DNA of 64,000 nucleotides from Chitinophaga niabensis (GTDB lineage Bacteria; Bacteroidota; Bacteroidia; Chitinophagales; Chitinophagaceae): the NCBI GenBank assembly GCA_017849435.1, contig JAFIGY010000020.1, forward strand, positions 431,425 to 495,424, in the 5' to 3' direction. Below, one piece after another: positions 1-8,272 of the stretch. The translations under genes were made by a program, and so were the position numbers. The notes beneath the pieces were generated by a model. That model was not told where the DNA came from, ran no database searches, and saw nothing but the letters and a program-made list of their open reading frames with translations. Within the stretch, counting starts at the first letter, position 1; every line of letters begins with the position of its first letter.

Positions 1-767
1 TTGTTATACAGATGCACTGCAGTACGATAGCTCGCGCCAACCCATACCAGCTCTTTCAATAACAGAAAAAGATTGATATCCATCCCGGTAGGTCCGCCCC
101 TGTCGTCTTTCAACAGAAAAGAAGGCTTGAGCCACACCGCTTCGCTTAAAGGTAATAACCCACCGGCGGTGAGGTAGTAGTGTGGTTTGGGAACCGGTAT
201 GCTGCTGGCCAACGGTTTATTCTTCACCTGATATTGCGCTGTGATATTATCCACCGAAAAACCGACAAAGAATCTCTCGGCCGAATAATAAATACCTGCC
301 CGCGTATCGAAGAAACGCATGCTCTGCCTGCCGTTTGCAATAACGGGATCGTTCGGATTGTCCAGGTCAATACGACTGGCGTCAATCCCTACCTGCATCA
401 TTCCCGCTCCGATCCCAAAGGCAAGATGGCCATGCTCATCCCCTAACGGGATCCGGTAAGCATAGTTGCCGTAAAAGGAGAACAGGTTCTGCGCTCCCAC
501 CTTGTCGTAGGCTACCTGCAATGCCAACCCCACCCGCTCGTTTCGCGTAACACCATCCACAGCAAGGCACATTGTTTCCGGAGCGCCTGGTATATCTATC
601 CATTGCTTACGATAGTAAGCATGCATATTCAATTCCTCCCGATATCCTGCATAAGCGGGATTGATATAGATACCATTGAAAAGGTATTGACTGAATTGTG
701 CATCCTGCTGCGCGAGAACAGTTTGATATGTTGTCAACAGGAAGAGGATGCTGATAATGACACGCAT
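1..767 (-). CDS. PorP/SprF family type IX secretion membrane protein (partial, C-terminus off the left edge)
   Basis: This frame is open from an ATG at 767 to the window edge, giving about 255 visible residues. The N-terminus is a signal peptide of about 20 residues ending in Ala-Gln. It is followed by the hallmark start of the family, a QFSQYLFNGIYINPAYAG-like stretch at about residues 23-41, then alternating beta-strand sequence typical of an outer-membrane barrel. PorP/SprF proteins help secrete or anchor partner adhesins that carry gliding-motility C-terminal domains. The gene lies 16 nt downstream of such a partner (784-1719), so it is probably the last or a late gene of that operon. The family call is strong; the exact partner is inferred from adjacency. 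Confidence 0.9.
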   Translation of the reverse strand, partial: MRVIISILFLLTTYQTVLAQQDAQFSQYLFNGIYINPAYAGYREELNMHAYYRKQWIDIPGAPETMCLAVDGVTRNERVGLALQVAYDKVGAQNLFSFYGNYAYRIPLGDEHGHLAFGIGAGMMQVGIDASRIDLDNPNDPVIANGRQSMRFFDTRAGIYYSAERFFVGFSVDNITAQYQVKNKPLASSIPVPKPHYYLTAGGLLPLSEAVWLKPSFLLKDDRGGPTGMDINLFLLLKELVWVGASYRTAVHLYN

Positions 768-783
768 GTTTGATATTTTTTGT

Positions 784-1719
784 TTACCGCAGTATCATGA
801 TATATCCTTTAAAGTCCTGCCAGCGGCCGTTTTCATCTTTCACCCGTATCAAATAAAAATAGGTACCATCATTTAATCCTTTTCCGTCCCAATTCTGCTG
901 GTAATTCTTTTGTTCAAAAACGTGATTGCCCCAGCGGTTAATGATAGTGATCTCATTCTCCGGGTATTTTTCCAATCCCCTCACAATAAATTTGTCGTTC
1001 GCGCCATCACCGTTGGGTGTGATTGTATTGGGGATATGTAATGGTAAAACCTGCTGCACATGCACCGCTTTGTTATTACCGGGCACACTGTCATTTTCAG
1101 CTGCGGTTACCAGAGCAGTATTCTCTATCCGCCCTGCTGCCAGCACTTTTGTTGAAACCGAAAGTGTCGCCGGCTGCCGGACAGCCAGATCCCCTATCTC
1201 CCACGTGATCTTATGTGACGCCGCATCGTAAGAAGCGCGTCCTGCGGAAGGTGTTCCGATGCTTTCAAGGGAAAGCTGTGGTGGCAGGATATCGGTCACC
1301 ACTACTGAAGATGCAGGCAATGGCCCGTTGTTCGTAACTGTCAGCAGATAGCTCAGGTTATAATTGACCAGCGCCGCCTTGCGGTCTGATTCCTTGGATA
1401 TCTGCACATCGGTGGAAGGGCCGCCTGTAGTCATTTCACGGATAATCACGGGATCGGAAAGATCGGAGGGACAATCCTGCTGATTGAATGCCTGCACGGT
1501 GTAAGTACCGGGTTGTGCAGTGATCAGTTCACGCAGGCCGGCATTGCTCACAGGCAGCCCGTCGCGGTACCATTGGTAACGCGTAGCTGCCGCATCTACG
1601 GCCGTAAGTTTCACTTTCTGTCCGGGCAAAATGAACTTGGTGCGCGTCACTCCCTGTGCCACGCACATCGTAACGCTCCCGGTCAGGAAAGCGATCAATA
1701 TGACAACCCTGCTGTGCAT
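784..1719 (-). CDS. Secreted Ig-like/DUF11 protein with gliding motility-associated C-terminal (CHU_C) domain
   Basis: The protein has 311 residues. Residues 1-22 are a signal peptide ending in VAQ. Residues about 25-93 form an Ig-like module with a YQWYRDG core. Residues about 100-220 look like a DUF11 repeat (LTVTNNGPLPASSVVVTDIL). Residues about 228-311 are a CHU_C domain with the diagnostic ITPNGDGANDKF and NRWGNHVFE motifs and the final GYIMILR. CHU_C domains target proteins for type IX secretion and cell-surface attachment. The gene lies 8 nt after the stop of the upstream secreted protein and 16 nt before the PorP/SprF gene. At 311 residues it is short for this class, where adhesins are often over 1,000 residues; it may act as the anchored end of a multi-subunit surface structure (inference). 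Confidence 0.92.
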   Translation of the reverse strand: MHSRVVILIAFLTGSVTMCVAQGVTRTKFILPGQKVKLTAVDAAATRYQWYRDGLPVSNAGLRELITAQPGTYTVQAFNQQDCPSDLSDPVIIREMTTGGPSTDVQISKESDRKAALVNYNLSYLLTVTNNGPLPASSVVVTDILPPQLSLESIGTPSAGRASYDAASHKITWEIGDLAVRQPATLSVSTKVLAAGRIENTALVTAAENDSVPGNNKAVHVQQVLPLHIPNTITPNGDGANDKFIVRGLEKYPENEITIINRWGNHVFEQKNYQQNWDGKGLNDGTYFYLIRVKDENGRWQDFKGYIMILR

Positions 1720-1727
1720 GTGTTGTA

Positions 1728-2612
1728 TTACTCGATATTGATCGTCGGTTTGCCGGGTTTGGGCGTAACGGTCACCGTAGCTGTTGTGTTATCCCCGCTG
1801 TGGACAGCAGTAGTGCTATAAGGGCCACAATTGGCCTGAGCCGCATATTTAGCTTCGAATTTGTAAGTGTACTTTTTAATGGTACCTGCACCCGCTGAGG
1901 CAGCATCATTCACGGTGTAGGTAGCGCTATTGGTGGCAAGGTCGGTTACAACGTTAGCCTCATCCGTTTTTGTCCACTTGTAAGTTTTCGCAAAATTATC
2001 CACCGTGAGCGCTGGTAGCTGGAATCCGCCACCCGTAATGATCCTGGGCGTAGCCGCAAAAGCAGATGTGCCATTGAACACGATCTGGTTTGCTCCGCCC
2101 GGTGCACCTGTCAGCGCACAGAATGTGAGGCTCGCGTCATCCGGCTGATTGGCTTTCGCTGTCACATTGAGGTCAGGAAGCACATATACTGTAAAATAAG
2201 TAGGGTCGGAAACGCAACCAGTAGCAGAAGTGGACGCCACCACCCGATAGGTGTGCCAGCCGGGGGATGCTCCTGCTATCTGTACTTTGTTCGGCGCTCC
2301 TGCAACGGCAGAGTTGTTGGGGATAGAAATAATGGTGCTGCCGTCTGTTTCTATCTCCTTCCAGTCATAGCTGGTGTAGGCTATGGATGAATTGTTGGGA
2401 TCAGTTGTGGAAGAAGATAATTTGAAAGTAGCGCCGGAGCATAAAAGCGTGGTACCGGTAGAGGTAGACGTTCCTTTCAGGTAATCACCGCCCTGCGAAA
2501 GGTCTGCCGGTGTATTGATGGTCGTCTGCCCATTGGCATTCATAACAAACAGCAGCAACGGCGCGATAAAGAGCCTGGTCATTGTTTTGATAGAGAGGAT
2601 TACATTTTTCAT
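1728..2612 (-). CDS. Secreted Ig-like protein of unknown function, second gene of the adhesin operon
   Basis: The protein has 294 residues. The first 28 or so form a hydrophobic signal peptide; an internal Met at residue 11 is an alternative start. The rest is Ser/Thr/Ala-rich, with two Ig/PKD-like modules recognisable from the YDWKEIETDG and YKWTKTDEANV cores. It has no CHU_C domain. It ends in a short tail TVTPKPGKPTINIE, very similar to the tail of the next gene upstream (2623-4026). In long adhesins this PGKP sequence normally starts another Ig repeat, so both proteins end where another repeat would be expected. It is translationally packed with its neighbours, 10 nt after the previous stop. 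The function is not recognised; a structural surface role is inferred from context. Confidence 0.8.
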   Translation of the reverse strand: MKNVILSIKTMTRLFIAPLLLFVMNANGQTTINTPADLSQGGDYLKGTSTSTGTTLLCSGATFKLSSSTTDPNNSSIAYTSYDWKEIETDGSTIISIPNNSAVAGAPNKVQIAGASPGWHTYRVVASTSATGCVSDPTYFTVYVLPDLNVTAKANQPDDASLTFCALTGAPGGANQIVFNGTSAFAATPRIITGGGFQLPALTVDNFAKTYKWTKTDEANVVTDLATNSATYTVNDAASAGAGTIKKYTYKFEAKYAAQANCGPYSTTAVHSGDNTTATVTVTPKPGKPTINIE

Positions 2613-2622
2613 ATGTTAAGGA

Positions 2623-4026
2623 TTAAGGTTGAATAGATAATGCCGGTTTGCCCGGGACAGGGCTTACGGTAAATGTGAACGACTTCTTTGCTTCCGTATA
2701 CGTGCATCCGGTGCGGCTGGCCGCCACGGAATAGGTATAGGTACCCGGGGCAGTAATCACAGGCGTAAAACCCGATCCGGATCCTGCCTGCACATCAGAA
2801 GCATTGTACCAGTAATAGGTGGCGCAACTTTCCGGAGCACTCACGGTAAAGCGCATATTGCCCGCTGCATTGATGCAGACCGGGTCCAGGCCGGGTTGTC
2901 CATTGACAGTGAAACTCAGGTCCGGGAAACGCGCTCTCCGGCTCACATCGTAGATGTACATTCTTTTCAGCGCACCCACTACGCCATCCATCCGTATCTC
3001 TACCCTGTCAAACGAACCGGGAATGCCGGCAGTAAGTATGTAGATGTTCCCGCTACCGCTCAGTAACTGGAGGTTTAACAAGGAAGAGGTGTTGGTAATC
3101 GGCGATCCCACTGCAGTTGTGCCCAGATAAGGCTGGATGGAAAAGCCGGTCAGCAGGCCGAGGTTCAACAACGGGATATCCGGATTTTGCAATACGATAC
3201 GGATAGAATCCCCGGCCACAGAAGCCCTGTTAAAGATCACCGTTTCAAACACCGTACTTAACACCTGCACACCGGTGGTCATGGTAGCATATGTCGTGAA
3301 TCCCGGATCAACATCCACCGCGTTCCGCGGATTTGCTACACTGCTGGTAGTAGTCGCAACAGCGAGATTCGCAGCCCGCACACCGGATAATACGTCCAGC
3401 ACCATATTACAGTCAGAGACCGTGGTGGAGGGCTGCATGATATAAGCATCGAAAAGGTTCATGGATTGTCCGAGACTGATGCCACCCAGTGTAACGGCAA
3501 CGCCATCAAAGGCTACGGCCGGGCCGACATTTGTTTGCGGCGTGAAAGTCACTTCCATTTCCCCCGATCCGCTGAGTAATCCCAGCAGATTTCCGTCAGT
3601 CCATGATTGTCCCGCATTTGTGGCAGACCAAGATCCGCCCAAAATGTCAGGTGTAAATTTGAGGTTCGTAAATGGCTGGATAGTGATACCCGTGCCAACA
3701 CCCAGCAGACCGCTTGGTCGTGTCAGTTTAATAGTGACAGGCGTTCCTGCAGTAATCGTTGTGGAGAATTTGAGATATTGCGTTACGGATCCCAGCAATG
3801 GGGCGTTCAGTGTGGATGCGGTTGTAATGTTGCCATCTGCGGCCAGGGCCGGATTATCCACACCACCGTTATTCTGCTGTACGGTGGCATATCGCCGTTC
3901 CTGCCACACGCATTGTGCAAACACATGCTCTCCCATCCAGAGGAACAGGATCAGCAGAACCATACCTTTACCACAGGATATTCTTACAGCAGGAGTAGTG
4001 ATATGATCAATAGGACAAGGCTGCAT
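2623..4026 (-). CDS. Secreted beta-rich protein of unknown function, first gene of the adhesin operon
   Basis: The protein has 467 residues from the ATG at 4026. The hydrophobic signal segment (MVLLILFLWMGEHVFAQ) starts at residue 22, so an internal start at about 3963 is equally possible. Two related regions of about 150 residues follow the signal. Each speaks of a discoidin- or lectin-like beta sandwich and contains a VAVTLGGIS/VEIRMDGVV-like strand. A C-terminal Ig-like module contains CATYYWYNASD, and the protein ends with the tail TVSPVPGKPALSIQP, echoed in the next gene. There is no CHU_C domain. It probably begins the transcript that runs through 1728, 784 and the PorP/SprF gene. The function is unknown; a secreted cell-surface role is inferred. 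Confidence 0.78.
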   Translation of the reverse strand: MQPCPIDHITTPAVRISCGKGMVLLILFLWMGEHVFAQCVWQERRYATVQQNNGGVDNPALAADGNITTASTLNAPLLGSVTQYLKFSTTITAGTPVTIKLTRPSGLLGVGTGITIQPFTNLKFTPDILGGSWSATNAGQSWTDGNLLGLLSGSGEMEVTFTPQTNVGPAVAFDGVAVTLGGISLGQSMNLFDAYIMQPSTTVSDCNMVLDVLSGVRAANLAVATTTSSVANPRNAVDVDPGFTTYATMTTGVQVLSTVFETVIFNRASVAGDSIRIVLQNPDIPLLNLGLLTGFSIQPYLGTTAVGSPITNTSSLLNLQLLSGSGNIYILTAGIPGSFDRVEIRMDGVVGALKRMYIYDVSRRARFPDLSFTVNGQPGLDPVCINAAGNMRFTVSAPESCATYYWYNASDVQAGSGSGFTPVITAPGTYTYSVAASRTGCTYTEAKKSFTFTVSPVPGKPALSIQP

Positions 4027-4126
4027 GGGTGCAGGGATTCTCTACCAGTAGTCTTTCATAAGAGGCTGTTGCCCCGGAAAAACGTAAATCACGGTAAAAA
4101 AATCACGCAGCCAGTGCGTTATAAGG

Positions 4127-4172
4127 AATGAACAAAAAATGAACGGAAGATCGGAAATGAACAAAAATGAAC
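4127..4172 (-). promoter_or_regulatory. Four direct repeats of GTTCATT upstream of the adhesin operon
   Basis: On the plus strand AATGAAC occurs at 4127-4133, 4138-4144, 4156-4162 and 4166-4172, that is GTTCATT read toward the operon. Start-to-start distances are 11, 18 and 10 nt, so each pair is spaced by about one helical turn. One copy sits in CCGTTCAT, which resembles half-sites of LytTR-type response regulators. The repeats lie about 100 nt upstream of the first operon gene and next to the 3' end of 4177-5031. The repeats are seen directly; binding by any regulator is inference. Confidence 0.5.
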
Positions 4173-4176
4173 AGTA

Positions 4177-5031
4177 TTATTTGTTAATGCTGATCAGCTC
4201 CACCCTTCTTCTTTCCCGGATAATGATCTGTGTGGTATGCGTAAACACTTTGTCGCCATTCCCGTACTCCAGGAACATTTCCAGCGGCATCACCACCGGC
4301 GGATAAGATCCTGCAATGCGCATCTTTTCTATCTGTTGTTTGAAATGTTCCGGCATCAAACCATAGCCGGGAAACACGGAATGCGGGTCCATCGGTATCC
4401 ATACATAAGCCGTTACCCGGGCGTGATTCGTATTCATCACCCTGGGATCATGACGCAGGTTATGCGCTACATATTCTTCACAGGCCACGCCGGAGATCAC
4501 CTTCTTGGCGCCTGTGCGGGTAAGCTGGCTCAGATAACCGATCTCCCCGGGATACACCGGTTCCATCCCCTGTAACTCCAGCTTCGTTTTATCCCCGCTT
4601 GCAATACCTCCCACACCGGCCAGCATCAATTGCGATTCCTTACCAAAATCGCCATAGTAATGATACCGGGTGCCGGTGCTCCGGCTTCTTAACTGGATGG
4701 AAAAAGCAGCGGCCGTGCTGCTGTAGTAGATCACGATATCTTCCCCGCCATCAATGACCCGCTGCGATCCCTGGAAAGCCTCACTCTCCTGATACACGGC
4801 CACATCATATTCGTAAGCAGAATCGATCTGTATACGTTCATCTCCATTGATGATCAGTGTGGGATTCGCCTGTAGGGCCGACGGGCGGCGGGACCCGGGC
4901 AGGGTTTCATCAGCGGTTTCAGTCGTTTCGGTTTTTTCTTTCTGCCGGCCGGTGATCTTCTTCAGTAACTGCGCCTGCGTTTCAGACCAGCAACAGGATA
5001 CCACTGCCAGCAGCAGCAAGATTCTTTTCAT
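4177..5031 (-). CDS. Secreted DUF4412-like protein
   Basis: The protein has 284 residues. A signal peptide occupies residues 1-20, ending in TQAQ. A short charged, low-complexity stretch (KKITGRQKEKTETTETADE) follows. The body resembles DUF4412-type periplasmic proteins: a region that mentions a measured property of a residue (DIVIYYSS), then GAKKVISGVACEEYVAHN at about 175-190 and a YVWIPMDPH strand. The family is common in Bacteroidota and has no established function. It is transcribed leftward and has its own 50-nt AT-rich upstream gap, so it may be a single-gene unit. The domain call is by resemblance only. Confidence 0.65.
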   Translation of the reverse strand: MKRILLLLAVVSCCWSETQAQLLKKITGRQKEKTETTETADETLPGSRRPSALQANPTLIINGDERIQIDSAYEYDVAVYQESEAFQGSQRVIDGGEDIVIYYSSTAAAFSIQLRSRSTGTRYHYYGDFGKESQLMLAGVGGIASGDKTKLELQGMEPVYPGEIGYLSQLTRTGAKKVISGVACEEYVAHNLRHDPRVMNTNHARVTAYVWIPMDPHSVFPGYGLMPEHFKQQIEKMRIAGSYPPVVMPLEMFLEYGNGDKVFTHTTQIIIRERRRVELISINK

Positions 5032-5085
5032 AGGACTTGATACGATTCAACCCGAAAGTTAATCATATTATCTAAATATATTATA

Positions 5086-6063
5086 CTATCCTGCCATCAG
5101 GCTGCATCCGCGCAAAGCGGAATGATCCAGTCGGCCTAACACCTCAAACCCGCCGTCTTCGCGCAACCGACCAATGTCTTCGGTAGCAATGAAAGCGCAG
5201 GAATAAATATTCGCCATATCCACTACATTGATCACCCCGGCGGCCTGAGAAGCGTAGAGCTGAAAAGGATCGTTCTCATCCCGCACCAGCACTTTCATCC
5301 AGGGCGGGCAATAAAAAACCCCTCGCCCCCGGGAGTACGCCTGACTCAACAATTCCGTCATCCCATACTCCGCGTGGATCGCGTTCACCCCGAGGCGCTC
5401 CTGCAGGTATGCATGCAACTCCTCGCGGGTCCACTCTTCCCGGCGGCCCTTCATCCCCCCGGTCTCCATCACAATCGTATGCTGCAGATTCAGCGTATAC
5501 TTCTCCGCGAAATCCAGCAGCGCAAACGTTACCCCGATCAGCAACACCTTCTGCCCGCGCGCTTCCAGCGCTTTCAACATACCCGCCAGCTTTTCATGTT
5601 CATACAGGTAAAACCCGCTCTCCGGACGGCCGCTGCGAACGATCATTTCCTGCACCATGAACACCAGCGAAGAATGCCGGCGCTCCAGGTAAGAGGGAAG
5701 CAATCCCAATATCACATAATCCTCCACCGGTCCGTAAAAAAGCCGGAATGCCTCCATAAAACTACGTGTATAGATCCCCGTATCTTTTACAGGATGCCGG
5801 CTGTTGAGGGTTTGGGTGGTTCCGCTGCTTTCAAATACCGTGGCGGGTCTGAACTCGCCACAAACCACGGAGTGCGTTTTGAAGAACTGGATGGGGAGGA
5901 ACGGAACATCGTATACGGACTGCACACGGGCGGGATCCACTTTGAGCGCATCCACATAAGCCCTGTACAGGGTATTGGTCTCGTACTGGAAACGGAAGAG
6001 CGCAGGGATGAGGGTCTCCGGCTCTTTCATCGTAAATATCCTTTCTGCTAATGATTCGTTCAT
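5086..6063 (-). CDS. LuxE-like acyl-protein synthetase / adenylating enzyme
   Basis: The ATG at 6063 gives 325 residues; a TTG nine bases upstream is less likely because it overlaps the promoter -7 box. The protein matches the LuxE/PaaK-like adenylating fold. A phosphate-binding loop FESSGTTQT lies at about residues 77-85 and an HAEYGMTELLSQAYS motif lies near residue 235, as in AMP-forming ligases. LuxE activates fatty acids for the LuxCDE reductase complex, but no luxC, luxD or luciferase gene is visible here. An acyl-activating role for lipid or secondary metabolism is more likely. It is divergent from the lipoprotein gene at 6198 and has a good Bacteroidota promoter directly upstream. The substrate is unknown. 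Confidence 0.8.
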   Translation of the reverse strand: MNESLAERIFTMKEPETLIPALFRFQYETNTLYRAYVDALKVDPARVQSVYDVPFLPIQFFKTHSVVCGEFRPATVFESSGTTQTLNSRHPVKDTGIYTRSFMEAFRLFYGPVEDYVILGLLPSYLERRHSSLVFMVQEMIVRSGRPESGFYLYEHEKLAGMLKALEARGQKVLLIGVTFALLDFAEKYTLNLQHTIVMETGGMKGRREEWTREELHAYLQERLGVNAIHAEYGMTELLSQAYSRGRGVFYCPPWMKVLVRDENDPFQLYASQAAGVINVVDMANIYSCAFIATEDIGRLREDGGFEVLGRLDHSALRGCSLMAG

Positions 6064-6069
6064 CGGATG

Positions 6070-6102
6070 CAAATTTACGAACCGCTCCCCTACTTTCTCA
6101 AA
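6070..6102 (-). promoter_or_regulatory. Promoter of the LuxE-like gene
   Basis: Read on the minus strand, a TTTG at 6102-6099 is followed after 21 nt by TAAATTTG at 6077-6070. This matches the Bacteroidota consensus TTTG-N17-23-TAnnTTTG. The -7 box ends only 6 nt before the ATG at 6063, so the transcript would be leaderless or nearly so. Confidence 0.6.
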
Positions 6103-6162
6103 ATACCCGGAACAGGATGTAACATTCCCGGGAAAAGGAGCGTTTATAAAAAGAACGGCAGT

Positions 6163-6193
6163 TTTGCCTTTTGGTCAATTTAATGTAGGTTTG
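6163..6193 (+). promoter_or_regulatory. Promoter of the small lipoprotein gene
   Basis: TTTG at 6163-6166 and TAGGTTTG at 6186-6193 are separated by 19 nt, an exact fit to the Bacteroidota consensus. The -7 box ends 4 nt before the ATG at 6198, so a start point at the usual distance would make the mRNA essentially leaderless. Confidence 0.65.
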
Positions 6194-6197
6194 TTAT

Positions 6198-6665
6198 ATG
6201 AAGAAAATATTTGCTTTATCCACGATCATCGCGATTATAGTGGCGCTTACCTGCTGTAAAAAAGACAGCATCTCCGGCAAAAAGCCCGTCCTTACCTTCA
6301 AATCTGTTTCAGCCACGGATGTAAGCAAAGATCAAAGATTACTTAGTTTCACGCTCAATATCAAGGATGCCAGCGGCAATCCCACATCGCTGTATGTCAG
6401 GAACCTCCGCGGTCCGGGTGGTCCCAACGCAAATTTTGACCAGTTAATTATGCCTGGCCTCGAGAGCCATGCCGGTGTAAAACTGGACGCGGAGCTCATT
6501 CTCTATGTCAGCGATCAGCCCACCGACAGTATTTTCCTCCGTCTTCGCGACGGCGATCCCAACCGTCCCAACCCGGATACACTCGAATACCAGATTTTTG
6601 CAGTGAGTAATAAAGCAGACTCCAGCAATATGATCGTCCTGCCCAAAGTAGCCGTTCATCGTTAA
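6198..6665 (+). CDS. Small lipoprotein of unknown function
   Basis: The protein has 155 residues. A lysine-containing N-terminus and hydrophobic core end in a lipobox-like VALTCC, with the acylated Cys at residue 19 or 20. The mature part begins [16 protein letters not shown] and looks like an all-beta domain; similar small lipoproteins are common in Bacteroidota next to housekeeping genes. It contains [16 protein letters not shown], a strand pattern seen in Ig-like folds. It has its own promoter immediately upstream and is followed 56 nt later by the carboxyltransferase gene. No specific function is recognised. Confidence 0.75.
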   Translation: MKKIFALSTIIAIIVALTCCKKDSISGKKPVLTFKSVSATDVSKDQRLLSFTLNIKDASGNPTSLYVRNLRGPGGPNANFDQLIMPGLESHAGVKLDAELILYVSDQPTDSIFLRLRDGDPNRPNPDTLEYQIFAVSNKADSSNMIVLPKVAVHR

Positions 6666-6721
6666 AACGGTTTTCGAAAGCTCTTGCGCGGAATACCCGT
6701 GCATTCCGTATTTTTACACAT

Positions 6722-8260
6722 ATGAGTAAGATCCAGGAACTTCAGTCCAAGATCGCCGCAGCAATGCTGGGTGGCGGACAGGTACGTATTGATTCCCAAC
6801 ATAAGAAAGGTAAGCTCACAGCCCGGGAAAGACTGCAATTACTGCTCGATGAAGGTTCTTTTGAAGAGCTGGGCATGTTCGTGCACAACCGTAACAAAGG
6901 TCTTACAACGGAACAGGAACAGTTCCCGGGGGATGGCGTGGTGACCGGCTTCGGTACCATCAATGGCCGCCTGGTATATGTTTTTTCCCAGGATTTTACT
7001 GTTTACGGAGGCAGTCTCTCCGAGCCGCATGCCCGTAAGATCTGCCGGATCATGGACCTCGCCATGGAGAACGGCGCTCCTCTGATCGGACTGAACGACA
7101 GCGGAGGCGCCCGCATACAGGAAGGGGTAGTGAGCCTGGCCGGCTATGCCGATATCTTCTACAGGAATACCCGCGCTTCCGGCGTGATCCCTCAGATATC
7201 CGCCATTATGGGGCCCTGCGCCGGCGGAGCCGTTTACTCCCCTGCCATTACCGACTTCATCCTGATGGTGGAAAATACTTCCTACATGTTCGTGACCGGT
7301 CCCAACGTGGTAAAAACCGTTACACATGAAGAAGTGACTTCGGAAGACCTTGGCGGCGCACGCACCCATGCTACTAAAAGCGGTGTAACGCACTTCTCCT
7401 GCAGCAATGAAGTTGCCTGTATCCAAAATATCCGGCAACTGCTCGGTTATATGCCACAGAATTGTGAAGACGCCGCTCCCGTGTATCCCTATGAAAGCGG
7501 TAACGAGAACAGGCCCGCCCTTAATAACATGATCCCGGAAAATCCCAACCAGCCTTACGATATGAAGGAAGTGATCGCAGAGCTGACGGATGCGGACAGC
7601 TTCCTCGAAGTGCATAAGGATTTTGCCGAGAACATCATTGTAGGTTTTGCCCGCATCGCAGGCAGAAGCATCGGTATCGTCGCCAACCAGCCTGCCGTAC
7701 TGGCCGGCGTGCTGGATATTCACGCCTCCGTAAAAGGCGCCCGCTTCACCCGCTTCTGTGATGCCTTTAATATTCCTTTGCTGGTGCTGGTAGACGTTCC
7801 GGGATTCCTGCCCGGTACGGATCAGGAATGGAACGGCATCATCACTAATGGCGCCAAACTGCTCTTTGCCCTGAGCGAAGCCACTGTACCCAAGATCACG
7901 GTCACTACCCGCAAAGCATACGGCGGCGCTTACTGCGTGATGAACTCCAAGCATATCGGCGCGGACCTTAATTTCGCTTTCCCACAAGCGGAGATTGCAG
8001 TGATGGGACCGAAAGGCGCGGTGGAGATTATCTACAAGAAAGAGATCGACGCTTCCGGATCACCGGAAACCCGCATGAATGAACTGGTAGCCGATTATAC
8101 CGAACGCTTCGCCAATCCTTACCTCGCCGCGGAAAAAGGATACATCGATGAAGTGGTAACGCCGGAAGAAACCCGCACCAGGCTCATCAGGGGTTACAAG
8201 ATGCTGGAAAATAAAGTGGTGAACATGCCGCGGAAGAAACACGGGAATATTCCGCTGTAA
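6722..8260 (+). CDS. Acyl-CoA carboxylase beta subunit (propionyl-/methylmalonyl-CoA carboxyltransferase type)
   Basis: The 512 residues match the usual length of PccB/MmdA-type carboxyltransferases. The crotonase-like halves are clear: [12 protein letters not shown] at about residue 130 and [13 protein letters not shown] at about 165 form the first oxyanion region, and [15 protein letters not shown] at about 360 and [12 protein letters not shown] at about 400 the second. The enzyme transfers a carboxyl group from biotin carried on a partner protein to propionyl-CoA, or the reverse in methylmalonyl-CoA decarboxylase. No biotin carboxylase or carrier gene is adjacent, so those partners must lie elsewhere. 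Biotin synthase (bioB) lies 2 kb downstream on the same strand, which may be coincidence. PccB and MmdA cannot be separated from sequence alone. Confidence 0.93.
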   Translation: MSKIQELQSKIAAAMLGGGQVRIDSQHKKGKLTARERLQLLLDEGSFEELGMFVHNRNKGLTTEQEQFPGDGVVTGFGTINGRLVYVFSQDFTVYGGSLSEPHARKICRIMDLAMENGAPLIGLNDSGGARIQEGVVSLAGYADIFYRNTRASGVIPQISAIMGPCAGGAVYSPAITDFILMVENTSYMFVTGPNVVKTVTHEEVTSEDLGGARTHATKSGVTHFSCSNEVACIQNIRQLLGYMPQNCEDAAPVYPYESGNENRPALNNMIPENPNQPYDMKEVIAELTDADSFLEVHKDFAENIIVGFARIAGRSIGIVANQPAVLAGVLDIHASVKGARFTRFCDAFNIPLLVLVDVPGFLPGTDQEWNGIITNGAKLLFALSEATVPKITVTTRKAYGGAYCVMNSKHIGADLNFAFPQAEIAVMGPKGAVEIIYKKEIDASGSPETRMNELVADYTERFANPYLAAEKGYIDEVVTPEETRTRLIRGYKMLENKVVNMPRKKHGNIPL

Positions 8261-8272
8261 ATATTTATTTCC

